From positions 1,331,501 through 1,395,500 of the forward strand of contig NZ_CP114200.1 of NCBI RefSeq assembly GCF_029392895.1: a stretch of 64,000 nucleotides of DNA. The letters are read 5' to 3'. The stretch is from Streptomyces sp. 71268. GTDB lineage: Bacteria > Actinomycetota > Actinomycetes > Streptomycetales > Streptomycetaceae. The position numbers and the translations under genes were made by a program. This document shows positions 25,727 to 33,697 of this stretch, piece after piece. Under the pieces are notes generated by a model, which searched no databases, was not told where the DNA came from, and saw nothing but the letters and a program-made list of their open reading frames with translations. Position 1 is the first letter of the stretch. Each line of letters opens with the position of its first letter.

Positions 25727-27688
25727 TCAGCGGCTCCAGCGTGAGGGAGGCAGCAGGTAGTTGGGGCCGCTGACGTAGTGCTTGTTCACGTCGGCGGCCC
25801 CCGAACGCTCCTTGGCGAGCAGCGTGCCCGCGGTGACCATCGCCTTGACCGGCAGTCGGTCGGCGTCCAGCACCCGGGCGCGCAGCACGGTGCCGGGCGC
25901 CGCGAGCGCGGCCGGGCCGGGCACGGGGGCGGCGGCCGGGCCCAGTTGGTCGATCGCCTCCGTGAGGCGGCCGACCAGCAGGTCGATGAGGGTGCCCAGC
26001 GGGGCGCGGCCGGCGCGGGCCAGCTCGAAGACGAGGGCCCCGGCGCACAGGTGCACCGCGATGGTGGTGAACACGTCGGCGACGGGGCCGTCTCCGTCGA
26101 CCAGGATGCGCGGGTCGTCGAAGCCGAACGGCCTCGGCACGGCGGCACCACTCGGGGCACCGGGGGCGTCGGTGGCGGGGGCGTCGGGGGCGAGGCGGGC
26201 CGCGAGGCGGGCCCGGTACACCCGGGGCCCGTCATGGTCCTTGACGAGCAGCCGCAGCCGGGTGCGCCCCCCGTGCTCGTCCAGCACGAGCGAGGTGTTC
26301 TGCTGATGGGCTTCGAGCCCCACGCCGTAGCCGAAGCACGTGACGTGCCAGTCGAAGAGCAGCCGGAAGTACGCGTCGAGCAGGGCCAGCAGGTCGCCCC
26401 CGTAGAAGCGGTCGGCCAGCGCGTCGATCACGAGTGAGCCGTCCGGGCCACGGGCGACCAGCGCGGCCAACGGCACCACCCGCGCCCCGTCCAGGCCGGC
26501 CGGGTAGCGGCGCACCAGGGCGGCGAGCAGTTCGTGCCCGGCGTGCAGGTAGGTGTGTTCGTCGGCGAGCAGGACGCTGTCGGCGAACCGGGGCTCGCGG
26601 GCGAGCAGCGTCGCCGTCAGCCGCTGGCCCGCGGCCCCGTCGGTGAGCGTGCCGGGCTTGATGGTGCGCCGGTTGCGGCGCCCGAGGGTCGCCGTGGTCA
26701 GCGGCAGCTTGAGGTGGACGGTGGGGTCGTCGACGACGGCGACGGTCCGCATGGACAGCGTCGGCCGCACCGTCAGCCAGGTCCGGGGCGCGAGGCGCGC
26801 CCGATCGGCGAGGCCGGCCGCGCGCAGCGCCTCGGCGAGCGGTGGGCCCACGGTGAGCGGGTGGACCGGCAGGGCGATGTGGTCGCCGTCGGCGCCGGCG
26901 TGGCCGAGCGCGCCGGGCGCGGGCCACCAGGTGGGCAACGGGCCGCTGCCCGCGCGCACCGCCGCGCGCGGCACGACCAGCCAGCGCAGCGCGAACGCGG
27001 GGTGGAACTCCGGCGCGTGCGCCCGCAGTCCGGCCACCTCCAGGCCGGGCCTGGCGCGCCCGGTGGGGTAGACCGGGTGGTCGCGGTGGGCGGCGAGGGT
27101 GTCGTACGCGAGGGAGCCGGCCAGGCCCCGCCAGTGGCTGGCCGGCCGCGCCCCGTACCGCGCGGCCACCTGGCGCAGCACGTCGGGGCGGGCCTCGGCG
27201 TGCAGGCGGAGGGTGGCCACCTCCTGCTCGCACTCGGCGACGAAGGCGTCGAACCCGGGCCGGTCCACGGGCTCGACGGCGGCCCGCAGCCGGCCTAGGA
27301 CGGGGCGCAGCCCGGCCAACGTGCCGTGCTCGGCCTCCAGGACGGGGCGGCGGGCGCGCACCTCGCACTGGAAGCCGTCGGCCTCCACGGGCAGCAGCAC
27401 CGGGCCGTCCGGCAGGTCCAGACGCAGCCAGTCGCCGTCGGCGCGGCGCACCGGGCGGGCCCCGGAGCGCAGCCCGTAGGCGTCCTCCCGGAGCAGCGTG
27501 CTGAGCACCCGCAGCAACAGGTCGCCCGCGACCGCGTCGTGCGGCCCGCCGGCCGCCTTCCCTGCCCCGTCGTCCGGGTCGGCGGCGGCCCGGCTCCGTG
27601 CCCCGTCCGGCTCCGTGGGGGTCGTCGCGCTCGCCGGCTCGCACGGACTGTCGGGGCCGCCCGGTCCGCGCGGCGCGGCGCGGTTCAC
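25727..27688 (-). CDS. IucA/IucC-type siderophore synthetase (second of two)
   Basis: The 653-residue protein is a distant paralog of its neighbour. It carries FHPAFALRWLVVPRAAV, LPVHPLTVG, HLKLPLTTATLGRRNRRTI and EAHQQNTSLV, with a C-terminal part ending in KHYVSGPNYLLPPSRW. The classic GHP-x-HP-x2-K-x-R block of the other synthetase is degenerate here, so its substrate probably differs. The first 45 or so residues are disordered. The start is GTG at 27688 overlapping the ATP-grasp stop (GTGA), so it is translated in a coupled way. Two synthetases in one operon fit a siderophore assembled by two condensation steps, as in vibrioferrin. Confidence 0.87.
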   Translation of the reverse strand: MNRAAPRGPGGPDSPCEPASATTPTEPDGARSRAAADPDDGAGKAAGGPHDAVAGDLLLRVLSTLLREDAYGLRSGARPVRRADGDWLRLDLPDGPVLLPVEADGFQCEVRARRPVLEAEHGTLAGLRPVLGRLRAAVEPVDRPGFDAFVAECEQEVATLRLHAEARPDVLRQVAARYGARPASHWRGLAGSLAYDTLAAHRDHPVYPTGRARPGLEVAGLRAHAPEFHPAFALRWLVVPRAAVRAGSGPLPTWWPAPGALGHAGADGDHIALPVHPLTVGPPLAEALRAAGLADRARLAPRTWLTVRPTLSMRTVAVVDDPTVHLKLPLTTATLGRRNRRTIKPGTLTDGAAGQRLTATLLAREPRFADSVLLADEHTYLHAGHELLAALVRRYPAGLDGARVVPLAALVARGPDGSLVIDALADRFYGGDLLALLDAYFRLLFDWHVTCFGYGVGLEAHQQNTSLVLDEHGGRTRLRLLVKDHDGPRVYRARLAARLAPDAPATDAPGAPSGAAVPRPFGFDDPRILVDGDGPVADVFTTIAVHLCAGALVFELARAGRAPLGTLIDLLVGRLTEAIDQLGPAAAPVPGPAALAAPGTVLRARVLDADRLPVKAMVTAGTLLAKERSGAADVNKHYVSGPNYLLPPSRWSR

Positions 27689-28923
27689 GGCCGGATCTCC
27701 CAGGTGTGGGCGGCCAGGAAGCGCGCCACGGCCTCGTCGACGGCCCGCTGGTCGGCGCCGGTGGCGCACAGGACGCCGAGGAAGTCGCGGTTGGTGTGGT
27801 GCAGCGGCCGGTGGGTGCCGATCTCGCGCAGCGGGCGGTAGTCGAGGCGTACGCCGTCGTGGGTGGCCCGGCTCGGGCCCGGCGCGGTGGTCAGGGTGCC
27901 GGCGCGGTCGGCGATCACGTACTCCATACGCAGCCGGCCGGCGCGGGCGGCGGCCAGCGACGCGGGCAGGGGCTGGCCGGCGTGGGTGCGCAGGACGTGT
28001 TCGAAGAGCGGGATGCCGAGCACGTCGGCCAGGGCCAGGTCGCACCGGTCGCCGATGGCCCGGTAGTTGACCTCGACGATCCTGGCGCGCTCGCCCTGCA
28101 CCACGTACTCGGTGTGGCAGGCGCCGAAACCGACGCCCAGCGCGCGCAGTTGGGCCAGCACCTGTTCGGCGTGTGGGGCGGGCCCGGGCAGCAGGTGCAG
28201 TCGTTCCTCGACGAAGTGCGGTGGTGGTGACAGCTCGGTGGCGAAGGCGGCCACGGGGTGCAGCAGGTCGCCGTCGCCCAGGGTCTCCAGCGTGTGCAGC
28301 GGCCCGGCCAGGAACTCCTCGACCACCAGGGCGGCGCCGGGACGCCGGGCCGCTATCTCACGGCAGTGGGCCAGGAGTTCGGCCTCGTCCGCCGCGAGGG
28401 CGACGTCCTCGCTCGCGACGCCCTCGCGCGGCTTGATCACGCAGGGGTAGGGCGGGTCGGCCCGCCGCACCGCGCGGGCCAGGCGCTCGGGGTCGGCCGG
28501 GGGCGGCTCCGGGTGGAGCTCGGCGGAGAAGACGACGTCCTGCCCGGCCTCGGCGAGCGCGCGCCGCAGTTGGGCCTTGTTCTTGGTACGCAGCGCCGCG
28601 CGCCAGTCCTTTCCCGGCAGTCCGAAGAAGTCGGCGGCCAGCGCGGTCTGCGTCTGGAGGTGGTCGCTGTTGCTGAACACCGCGTCGGGCTTGCCGGTGG
28701 CCGCGATGGCGGCGATGACCGCGCGGAAGTCCGTGACGTCGCAGGGCAGGTACGTCAACTCGGGCAGCGTGCCGCCGGCGGCGGCGTACCGGTCGTAGGC
28801 GCGCTCGTGGGCGGCCGGCTGGTCGGTGAGGACGGTGACGGCGCAGCCGAGCCGGGCGGCGGCGGGGAGGAACCCCTCCGTGACGGAGTCGGTGGGGTTG
28901 ACGGCGAGGAGGTGGAGCCGCAC
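27685..28923 (-). CDS. ATP-grasp ligase, first gene of the siderophore operon
   Basis: The 412-residue enzyme has an ATP-grasp core: an N-terminal Rossmann-like part, then CVIKPREGVASEDVALA (phosphate-binding region, about residue 160), VVEEFLAGPLHTLETL, and an active-site EVNYRAIGDRC end that binds Mg-ATP. It would form an amide between a carboxylate and an amine. A PvsA-type ATP-grasp enzyme opens the vibrioferrin operon, and this one has the same place. The start is GTG at 28923; the nearest ribosome-like site (AAAGG) is about 14 bases upstream, rather far. An iron box lies 75-105 bases upstream. Confidence 0.85.
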   Translation of the reverse strand: MRLHLLAVNPTDSVTEGFLPAAARLGCAVTVLTDQPAAHERAYDRYAAAGGTLPELTYLPCDVTDFRAVIAAIAATGKPDAVFSNSDHLQTQTALAADFFGLPGKDWRAALRTKNKAQLRRALAEAGQDVVFSAELHPEPPPADPERLARAVRRADPPYPCVIKPREGVASEDVALAADEAELLAHCREIAARRPGAALVVEEFLAGPLHTLETLGDGDLLHPVAAFATELSPPPHFVEERLHLLPGPAPHAEQVLAQLRALGVGFGACHTEYVVQGERARIVEVNYRAIGDRCDLALADVLGIPLFEHVLRTHAGQPLPASLAAARAGRLRMEYVIADRAGTLTTAPGPSRATHDGVRLDYRPLREIGTHRPLHHTNRDFLGVLCATGADQRAVDEAVARFLAAHTWEIRP

Positions 28924-28997
28924 GGGCGGGGGGAGCCTTTCAGCGCAGGGGCGAACCCTTCGGGCGGGACAGCGAGGAGATCATTTCGCTCGACCAG

Positions 28998-29028
28998 ACA
29001 GTAGGTTAGGTTTACCTAAGTCTGTCAA
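28998..29028 (-). promoter_or_regulatory. Iron box (DmdR/IdeR-type) in the siderophore promoter
   Basis: GTAGGTTAGGTTTACCTAA (29001-29019) agrees at 16 of 19 positions with the DmdR/IdeR iron-box consensus as I know it, and contains the palindrome TTAGGT-TT-ACCTAA. On the minus strand TTGACA (29028-29023) is directly upstream and TACTGT (29003-28998) is a possible -10 at a spacing of 19, so the box fills the promoter core. Iron-bound repressor would block the operon; iron lack would release it. Confidence 0.82.
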
Positions 29029-29030
29029 TT

Positions 29031-29542
29031 CGGCACCTTCCGCCGTCAGGTGCCTCATCGGCCACCCTCCGCCGGCAGCGTGCGCGCCGGCCGTCCCACG
29101 CCCCGCGCGCCACCCACGCCGCCGGTCACCCCTCGCCCCACCTCAGCCCCCTCATCATCAGCTCCCCCTTCGCCGCGCCCCCCACCCCCGGCGCCCCGCG
29201 CCACCCGGGCGCCCGGCCCCACCCGGGGCGTCGGCTCCCGCCGGGGGCGCCCGGCCGGGCCGGCACCACTGACGGTAGTCGCCCCGATCGAGTGGCACCC
29301 CCGCCCGTGGGAGCGTTCCCCCTGACGGGTCACGCACGGCGACGACGTTCGGCCACCCGGCACGGGAGAGGCGGCGGCGTGGCGTGGGCGGGACACGGGC
29401 CGTGGAGTTCGAGAGCGTGGGTCGCGGGTGGCGGGTGTCGAGTCGCGGAGGGACAACCCGGGTCGCCGGGCGTGGGGTTGGGCCAGGGCCCGGGCTGGCG
29501 CTGCCCGATGGCCGGGTCCGGCGAGGGGCCCGGGCGGGTTTG
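29031..29542. other. Intergenic, no gene seen
   Basis: About 510 bases between the iron box and the end of the carboxyltransferase gene. Open frames on both strands run through but have no ribosome sites and only low-complexity Pro/Arg/Gly sequence. No promoter or strong hairpin is evident. Confidence 0.45.
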
Positions 29543-31231
29543 CTAGCCGCGGCCCGCCGCGCGGCGGGCGGCGAGGCGCGCTGCGGGGTCCTGGGCGCGG
29601 AGGGCGGCGAGTTCGGCGCCGAGGATCGCGCCGAGGCGCACCAGGAACGCGTGCGGCGCGTCGGCCGCGTCCGCCTCCGGGCCGGGCCCCCGCGCCACTG
29701 CCGGGCCGGCGCCGTCCGACGGCCGCCGCTGGGTCTCTTCCCCTTCCCGCGCCCGCGTTCGCGGGGTCTCCTCCACGATCCGGTCCACGATGCCCGCCGC
29801 GAGCAGGTCGGCCGAGCGTACGCCCTGGCGCGCGGCCACCTCGTCGGCCCGCTCCGTGGTCCGGTACAGGATGGCCGACGCGCCCTCCGGCGGCAGCGGC
29901 GACAGCCACGCGTGCCGGGCCGCCAGCACCCGGTCGGCGGGCAGCAGGGCCAACGCGCCACCGCCGGCGCCCTGGCCGAGCAGCAGGCACAGGGTCGGCG
30001 CGGGCAGCGTCACCAGGTCGGCCAGGCACCGGGCGATCTCCCCCGCCAGGCCACCCTCCTCGGCGGCCTGGCTCAGTGCGGCCCCCGCCGTGTCCACGAC
30101 GGTCAGCAGCGGCAGGCCCAACTCGGCGGCGACCCGCATGCCGCGCCGCGCCGTACGCAGCCCGGCCGGGCCGAGCGGCTGCCCGACACCGGCCTCGGGG
30201 CGGGCGGTGTCGGGGTCGCGGTCGGGATCGGGGTGGCCCCGGTCGTGGCCGAGGACGACGCACGGCGTGCCGCCCACCCGGGCCAGCGCGAGGAGCATGC
30301 CCGGGTCGTGCTCCCCGGCGCCGGTGCCGCTCAGCGGCGTGACGTCCTCGGCCGCGACCCGCAACAGCGCCCGCACGCCGGGGCGTTCCGGGCGGCGCGA
30401 GCGCCGGATCGACTCAGCGGCCTCGGGCGCCGACCCGCCGCCGAATGCCTCGTCGCGGCGCGGCGCGGTGGCCGGGACGTCGGCGGCGGGTGATGTCGCG
30501 GTGGCCGGCCCTTCCGCGTGGTCGCCGGTCCGGCCGGCCGTCGGGCCGCCGCCACGCAGGACGCGCAGGGCGCGCGCCGTGGCGTCGGGCAGTTCGGCCG
30601 TCGGCAGCACCGCGTCCACCAGGCCGTGGGCGTACAGGTGCTCGGCGACCTGGACGCCCTCGGGGAACCGCTCCCCGTAGAGCGCCTCGTGCACCCGGGG
30701 GCCCAGGAAGCCGATGAGCGCGCCCGGTTCGGCGGTGGTGACGTGGCCGAGCGAACCCCAGGACGCGAAGACGCCGCCGGTGGTGGGGTGGCGCAGGTGG
30801 ACGAGGTAGGGCAGACCGGCCGCCTTGTGGGCCGCGATGGCCGCGGTGACCTTCACCATCTGCACGAAGGCGACGGTGCCCTCCTGCATCCGGGTCCCGC
30901 CGGACGCGGGCGCGGCCAGCAGCGGCAGCCGCTCCGCGGTGGCCCGCCGCACGGCCCGTACCAGCCGCTCCCCCGCGGCGACCCCGATCGAACCGGCCAG
31001 GAAGCCGAACTCGCAGGCCACGACGGCCACCCGCGCCCCGGCGAGCAGGCCGCTTCCGGTGATGACGGACTCGTCGAGCCCCGTGCGCTCGCGGGCGCGC
31101 GCCAGGTCGGCGCGGTACTCCGGGTCGGCTGGGGAGACCGTGACCGGCTCGTCCCAGCAGCGCCAGCTCCCGGGGGCGATAACGGTCTCGATCAGTTCAC
31201 GAGCGGTCGGACGGGAGTGCGTTCCGGTCAT
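29543..31231 (-). CDS. Fused acetyl/acyl-CoA carboxylase carboxyltransferase (beta-alpha)
   Basis: The 562-residue protein joins both halves of a biotin-dependent carboxyltransferase. Residues about 1-235 match the AccD-like half (SGGTRMQEGTVAFVQM, PTTGGVFASWGSLGHV, IGFLGPRV), and about 290-550 match the AccA-like half (GMRVAAELGLPLLTVVDTAGA, LLLGQGAGGGALALLPADRV). The zinc-ribbon Cys found at the start of standard AccD is missing. A low-complexity linker joins the halves and the C-terminus is loosely conserved. It would transfer carboxyl from biotin to acetyl- or propionyl-CoA, but no biotin carrier or carboxylase gene is adjacent. ATG at 31231 has GGTGAG three bases upstream. Confidence 0.85.
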   Translation of the reverse strand: MTGTHSRPTARELIETVIAPGSWRCWDEPVTVSPADPEYRADLARARERTGLDESVITGSGLLAGARVAVVACEFGFLAGSIGVAAGERLVRAVRRATAERLPLLAAPASGGTRMQEGTVAFVQMVKVTAAIAAHKAAGLPYLVHLRHPTTGGVFASWGSLGHVTTAEPGALIGFLGPRVHEALYGERFPEGVQVAEHLYAHGLVDAVLPTAELPDATARALRVLRGGGPTAGRTGDHAEGPATATSPAADVPATAPRRDEAFGGGSAPEAAESIRRSRRPERPGVRALLRVAAEDVTPLSGTGAGEHDPGMLLALARVGGTPCVVLGHDRGHPDPDRDPDTARPEAGVGQPLGPAGLRTARRGMRVAAELGLPLLTVVDTAGAALSQAAEEGGLAGEIARCLADLVTLPAPTLCLLLGQGAGGGALALLPADRVLAARHAWLSPLPPEGASAILYRTTERADEVAARQGVRSADLLAAGIVDRIVEETPRTRAREGEETQRRPSDGAGPAVARGPGPEADAADAPHAFLVRLGAILGAELAALRAQDPAARLAARRAAGRG

Positions 31232-31371
31232 GGGCTCACCATGCCACGTCCGGGTTCCGCCGCGCTGCCGCTTGCCGCGCCCCAGCTCAGCGGCCCGGTT
31301 CCGGCCCCCACCCGGCCCGACCGACGGGTGTGCGGGGCCGGGCCCGTTCGGAGAAAGTCCGGAAGGCGAAC

Positions 31372-31402
31372 TTGACTTCAGGTTCGGTTGAAGTTGCATC
31401 GT
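31372..31402 (+). promoter_or_regulatory. MerR-type promoter/operator before the FrnE-like gene
   Basis: TTGACT (31372-31377) and CATCGT (31397-31402) are 19 bases apart, and an inverted repeat ACTTCA-N8-TGAAGT (31375-31394) fills the spacer. A long spacer holding a dyad is characteristic of MerR-family promoters, which are twisted open by the activator. No MerR gene is in the window. Confidence 0.5.
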
Positions 31403-31465
31403 TTTTCTGATGGTGCTGATCGCACCCGTGGAACGGCGCCGTCGGCCGAGCGGAGGGGGTTTCCG

Positions 31466-32098
31466 GTGAGGGTGGAAGTCTGGGTGGACGTGCTCTGCCC
31501 CTGGGGTTACATCGGCAAGCGGCGACTGGAGCGGGCACTGGCCCGGTTCGACGGACGGGCCGAGGTGGAGATCGTGTGGCGGAGCCTGGAGCTCGATCCC
31601 GGCAGCCCGCGGACCACGAGCGGGCCCATCGCGGACCTGCTCGTGGAGTACGGCGTGTACGAGAGCCGGCGAACGGCGCTCCGGCAGTTCGAGATGATCA
31701 CGTATCTGGGGCAGCAGGAGGGGCTGGAGCTGCGCCCCGCCAGTACGGTGCCGGCGAACTCCTTCGACGCGCACCGGCTGCTGCACCTCGCCGCCGAGCG
31801 CGGGCAGGGCGACGCCATGATCGAGCGGCTGCTGCGCGGCTGTCTGACCGAGAACGTGAACGTGGCCGACCACGCCGCGCTGGTGTCGCTGGGCCGCGAG
31901 GTGGGGCTCGACCACGCGGAGATGTGGTCGGTCCTGGACAGCGACGCGTACGCGGGAAGCGTGCTGGCCGACCGCGACCTGGCGCGGGAGCGCGGCCTGC
32001 GGGGCTCGCCGACGTTCGTGGTCGGCGGGCAGGCCGCACCGCTGGGCGCGCCGTCGGTGGACACGCTCCTCGAGCTGTTGGGGCAGCCGGTCGGGTGA
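31466..32098 (+). CDS. FrnE/DsbA-family thioredoxin-fold protein with CPWG motif
   Basis: The 210-residue protein matches the FrnE subgroup of DsbA-like oxidoreductases (2-hydroxychromene-2-carboxylate isomerase relatives): VEVWVDVLCPWGYIGKRRLE at the N-terminus, a helical insertion (about 60-145) and RGLRGSPTFVVGG with the cis-Pro before the C-terminal strand. The usual active site in this subgroup is CPWC; here the second Cys is Gly, so it cannot make the intramolecular disulfide and may work by a single thiol or as an isomerase. GTG at 31466 is chosen because GGAGGGGG lies six bases upstream; a longer frame from TTG at 31388 lacks conservation. It converges with the NmrA-like gene. Confidence 0.87.
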   Translation: MRVEVWVDVLCPWGYIGKRRLERALARFDGRAEVEIVWRSLELDPGSPRTTSGPIADLLVEYGVYESRRTALRQFEMITYLGQQEGLELRPASTVPANSFDAHRLLHLAAERGQGDAMIERLLRGCLTENVNVADHAALVSLGREVGLDHAEMWSVLDSDAYAGSVLADRDLARERGLRGSPTFVVGGQAAPLGAPSVDTLLELLGQPVG

Positions 32099-32112
32099 GA
32101 CGTGGGCGTCCC

Positions 32113-32146
32113 GGGCCGGGCCGCGACGAAGGGGGCGGCCCGGCCC
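32113..32146. terminator. Bidirectional terminator hairpin
   Basis: GGGCCGGGCCGC (32113-32124) and GCGGCCCGGCCC (32135-32146) form a perfect 12-bp stem with loop GACGAAGGGG, between the convergent FrnE-like and NmrA-like genes. It likely serves both strands. Confidence 0.7.
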
Positions 32147-32168
32147 CGGGGCGACCGGTCCGCCGTGG

Positions 32169-32909
32169 TCAGCGCGTGTCGCGCAGCCAGTCCCGGTAGT
32201 ACGTGGGGGCCAGGTGAGCGCCGGGCCCCGCGGTGAGCACGTCGCCGGTGACGGCGGCGAACATGCCGGCCGATTCGTCGGTGCGTACGGGCCGGCCGTC
32301 GTGCCGGGCCGCCAGGGTGATCCTGCCGAGTTCGTCCAGCGGGAAGACCTCGGGGCCCGCGACGTCGCGCACGCCGTTCAGCGGGTGACCGGTGGCGACG
32401 TCGACGACCGCGGCCACGACGTCCGCCGCGGCCATCGGCTGGACGCGGGTGGCGGGCAGGCGGACCGCGCTCTCGTCCGACGACCAGGACAGGATCGCGT
32501 CGACGAACTCGAAGAACTGGGTGGCGCGCACGATGGAGTAGGGCGTCGGGCCCTGTCGCAGCAACTCCTCCTGGAGGGTCTTGGCCCGGTAGTAGTCGAG
32601 TTGGGGCACCTGGTCCACGCCGACGATGGACAGGATCACCTGGTGCCGGACGCCGGCCCGCTCGCCGGCCGCGAGCAGGTTGTCCGTCGAGGTGCGGAAG
32701 AAGTCGAGGGACGCCGCGTCGAACGTGGGCGAGTTCGCCACGTTGACCACGGTCTCGGCCCCCGTCAGGGCCTGGTCAAGCCCCTCGCCGGTGAGCAGGT
32801 CGACGCCGGTGGACAGCGCCGCGGGCACGGCCTCGTGCCCCGCCTCGGCCAGCTTGCGGACCACCTGCGAGCCGATCAGCCCGGTCCCGCCGATGACTGT
32901 GAGCTTCAT
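32169..32909 (-). CDS. NmrA-like NAD(P)-binding reductase (atypical SDR)
   Basis: The 246-residue protein opens with the Rossmann motif VIGGTGLIGSQVV and continues with NVANSP, LSIVGVDQVPQLDYYRAK (Tyr-x3-Lys-like) and a variable C-terminal half, matching NmrA/HSCARG-type atypical SDR proteins that sense or reduce with NAD(P)H. ATG at 32909 is chosen over an upstream in-frame ATG because the Rossmann strand starts there. It diverges from an Rrf2 regulator, and two inverted repeats overlap the promoter between them, so this is a regulator/target pair. Confidence 0.88.
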   Translation of the reverse strand: MKLTVIGGTGLIGSQVVRKLAEAGHEAVPAALSTGVDLLTGEGLDQALTGAETVVNVANSPTFDAASLDFFRTSTDNLLAAGERAGVRHQVILSIVGVDQVPQLDYYRAKTLQEELLRQGPTPYSIVRATQFFEFVDAILSWSSDESAVRLPATRVQPMAAADVVAAVVDVATGHPLNGVRDVAGPEVFPLDELGRITLAARHDGRPVRTDESAGMFAAVTGDVLTAGPGAHLAPTYYRDWLRDTR

Positions 32910-32972
32910 GCTCTCGCCTTTCACGCAAGTGCCCGAGGGCACGCCGGTGTTGGTCGGAGGCCGCGCCTCCAA

Positions 32973-33020
32973 CTCGGATAATTCTTGTCCGAGATAATAG
33001 TCGGATATTCTTTGTCCGAG
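32973..33020. promoter_or_regulatory. Twin operators between the reductase and Rrf2 genes
   Basis: TCGGATAATTCTTGTCCGA (32974-32992) and TCGGATATTCTTTGTCCGA (33001-33019) are near-identical 19-bp units, each an inverted repeat TCGGA-N9-TCCGA. Their centres are 27 bases apart. On the minus strand TTGACT (33024-33019) with TATTAT downstream gives a promoter for the reductase that overlaps the second site. The Rrf2 protein is the natural binder. Confidence 0.72.
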
Positions 33021-33061
33021 TCAAGGGAACGGGACCGTCACCACCGAGGCAGGTGTGCAGC

Positions 33062-33562
33062 ATGAAGTTGTCGGGCGGGGTCGAGTGGGCGCTGCACTGC
33101 TGCGTGGTGCTGACGACCGCGACGGAGCCGGTGCCCGCGGTGCGGCTGGCACAGCTGCACGACGTGTCGGGCAGCTACCTGGCCAAGCAGTTGCAGGCGC
33201 TCTCCCGCGCGGGCCTGGTCAACTCCGTCCAGGGCAAGGCGGGCGGGTACGAACTCACCCGGGCCCCCGAGCGGATCTCCGTCCTCGACGTGGTGGAGGC
33301 CGTGGACGGCTCGCGGCCCGCGTTCGTGTGTACGGAGATCCGCCAGCGCGGCCCGCTGGCGGCGCCCCCGGAGAGCTGCACCCGGCCGTGCGCCATCTCC
33401 CGCGCCATGGCCAGCGCCGACGCGGCCTGGCGGGCGGCCCTGCGCGACGTGTCGATCGCCGACCTCGCCCGGGGCGTGGACGAGGACTACGGCCCGACCG
33501 CGCTCACCGGCATCCGCGCCTGGCTGACGGGCCCGGGCGACGGCGCGCCGCTCGACGACTGA
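33062..33562 (+). CDS. Rrf2-family regulator
   Basis: The 166-residue protein has the Rrf2 winged helix at its N-terminus (VEWALHCCVVLTT, then VSGSYLAKQLQALSRAGLVNSVQGKAGGYELTRAP in outline). Cys90, Cys106 and Cys110 form a three-Cys group as in Fe-S Rrf2 sensors such as IscR and NsrR, though the spacing (C-x15-C-x3-C) differs, so it may be a thiol or electrophile sensor instead. ATG at 33062 opens the conserved MKLSGGVEWAL start. It diverges from the NmrA-like reductase with twin operators between them, so it most likely represses both in a redox-dependent way (inference). Confidence 0.9.
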   Translation: MKLSGGVEWALHCCVVLTTATEPVPAVRLAQLHDVSGSYLAKQLQALSRAGLVNSVQGKAGGYELTRAPERISVLDVVEAVDGSRPAFVCTEIRQRGPLAAPPESCTRPCAISRAMASADAAWRAALRDVSIADLARGVDEDYGPTALTGIRAWLTGPGDGAPLDD

Positions 33563-33597
33563 CCGGCCCGGCCGCGGGCGGGCGCGACCGCCGACTC

Positions 33598-33646
33598 GCT
33601 CGACCGCGGGCAGGCTCGACCACGGGCAGGGCTCGACCGCGGGCCG
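33598..33646. repeat. Three 16-bp tandem repeats
   Basis: GCTCGACCGCGGGCAG (33598-33613), GCTCGACCACGGGCAG (33614-33629) and a third copy differing near its end (33631-33646) lie between the convergent Rrf2 and polymerase genes. No function is evident. Confidence 0.7.
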
Positions 33647-33697
33647 GCTGGAACTCGTACGCCGGCGCCTGGCGGGTGGCGCCCCGACGGCGGCGGC

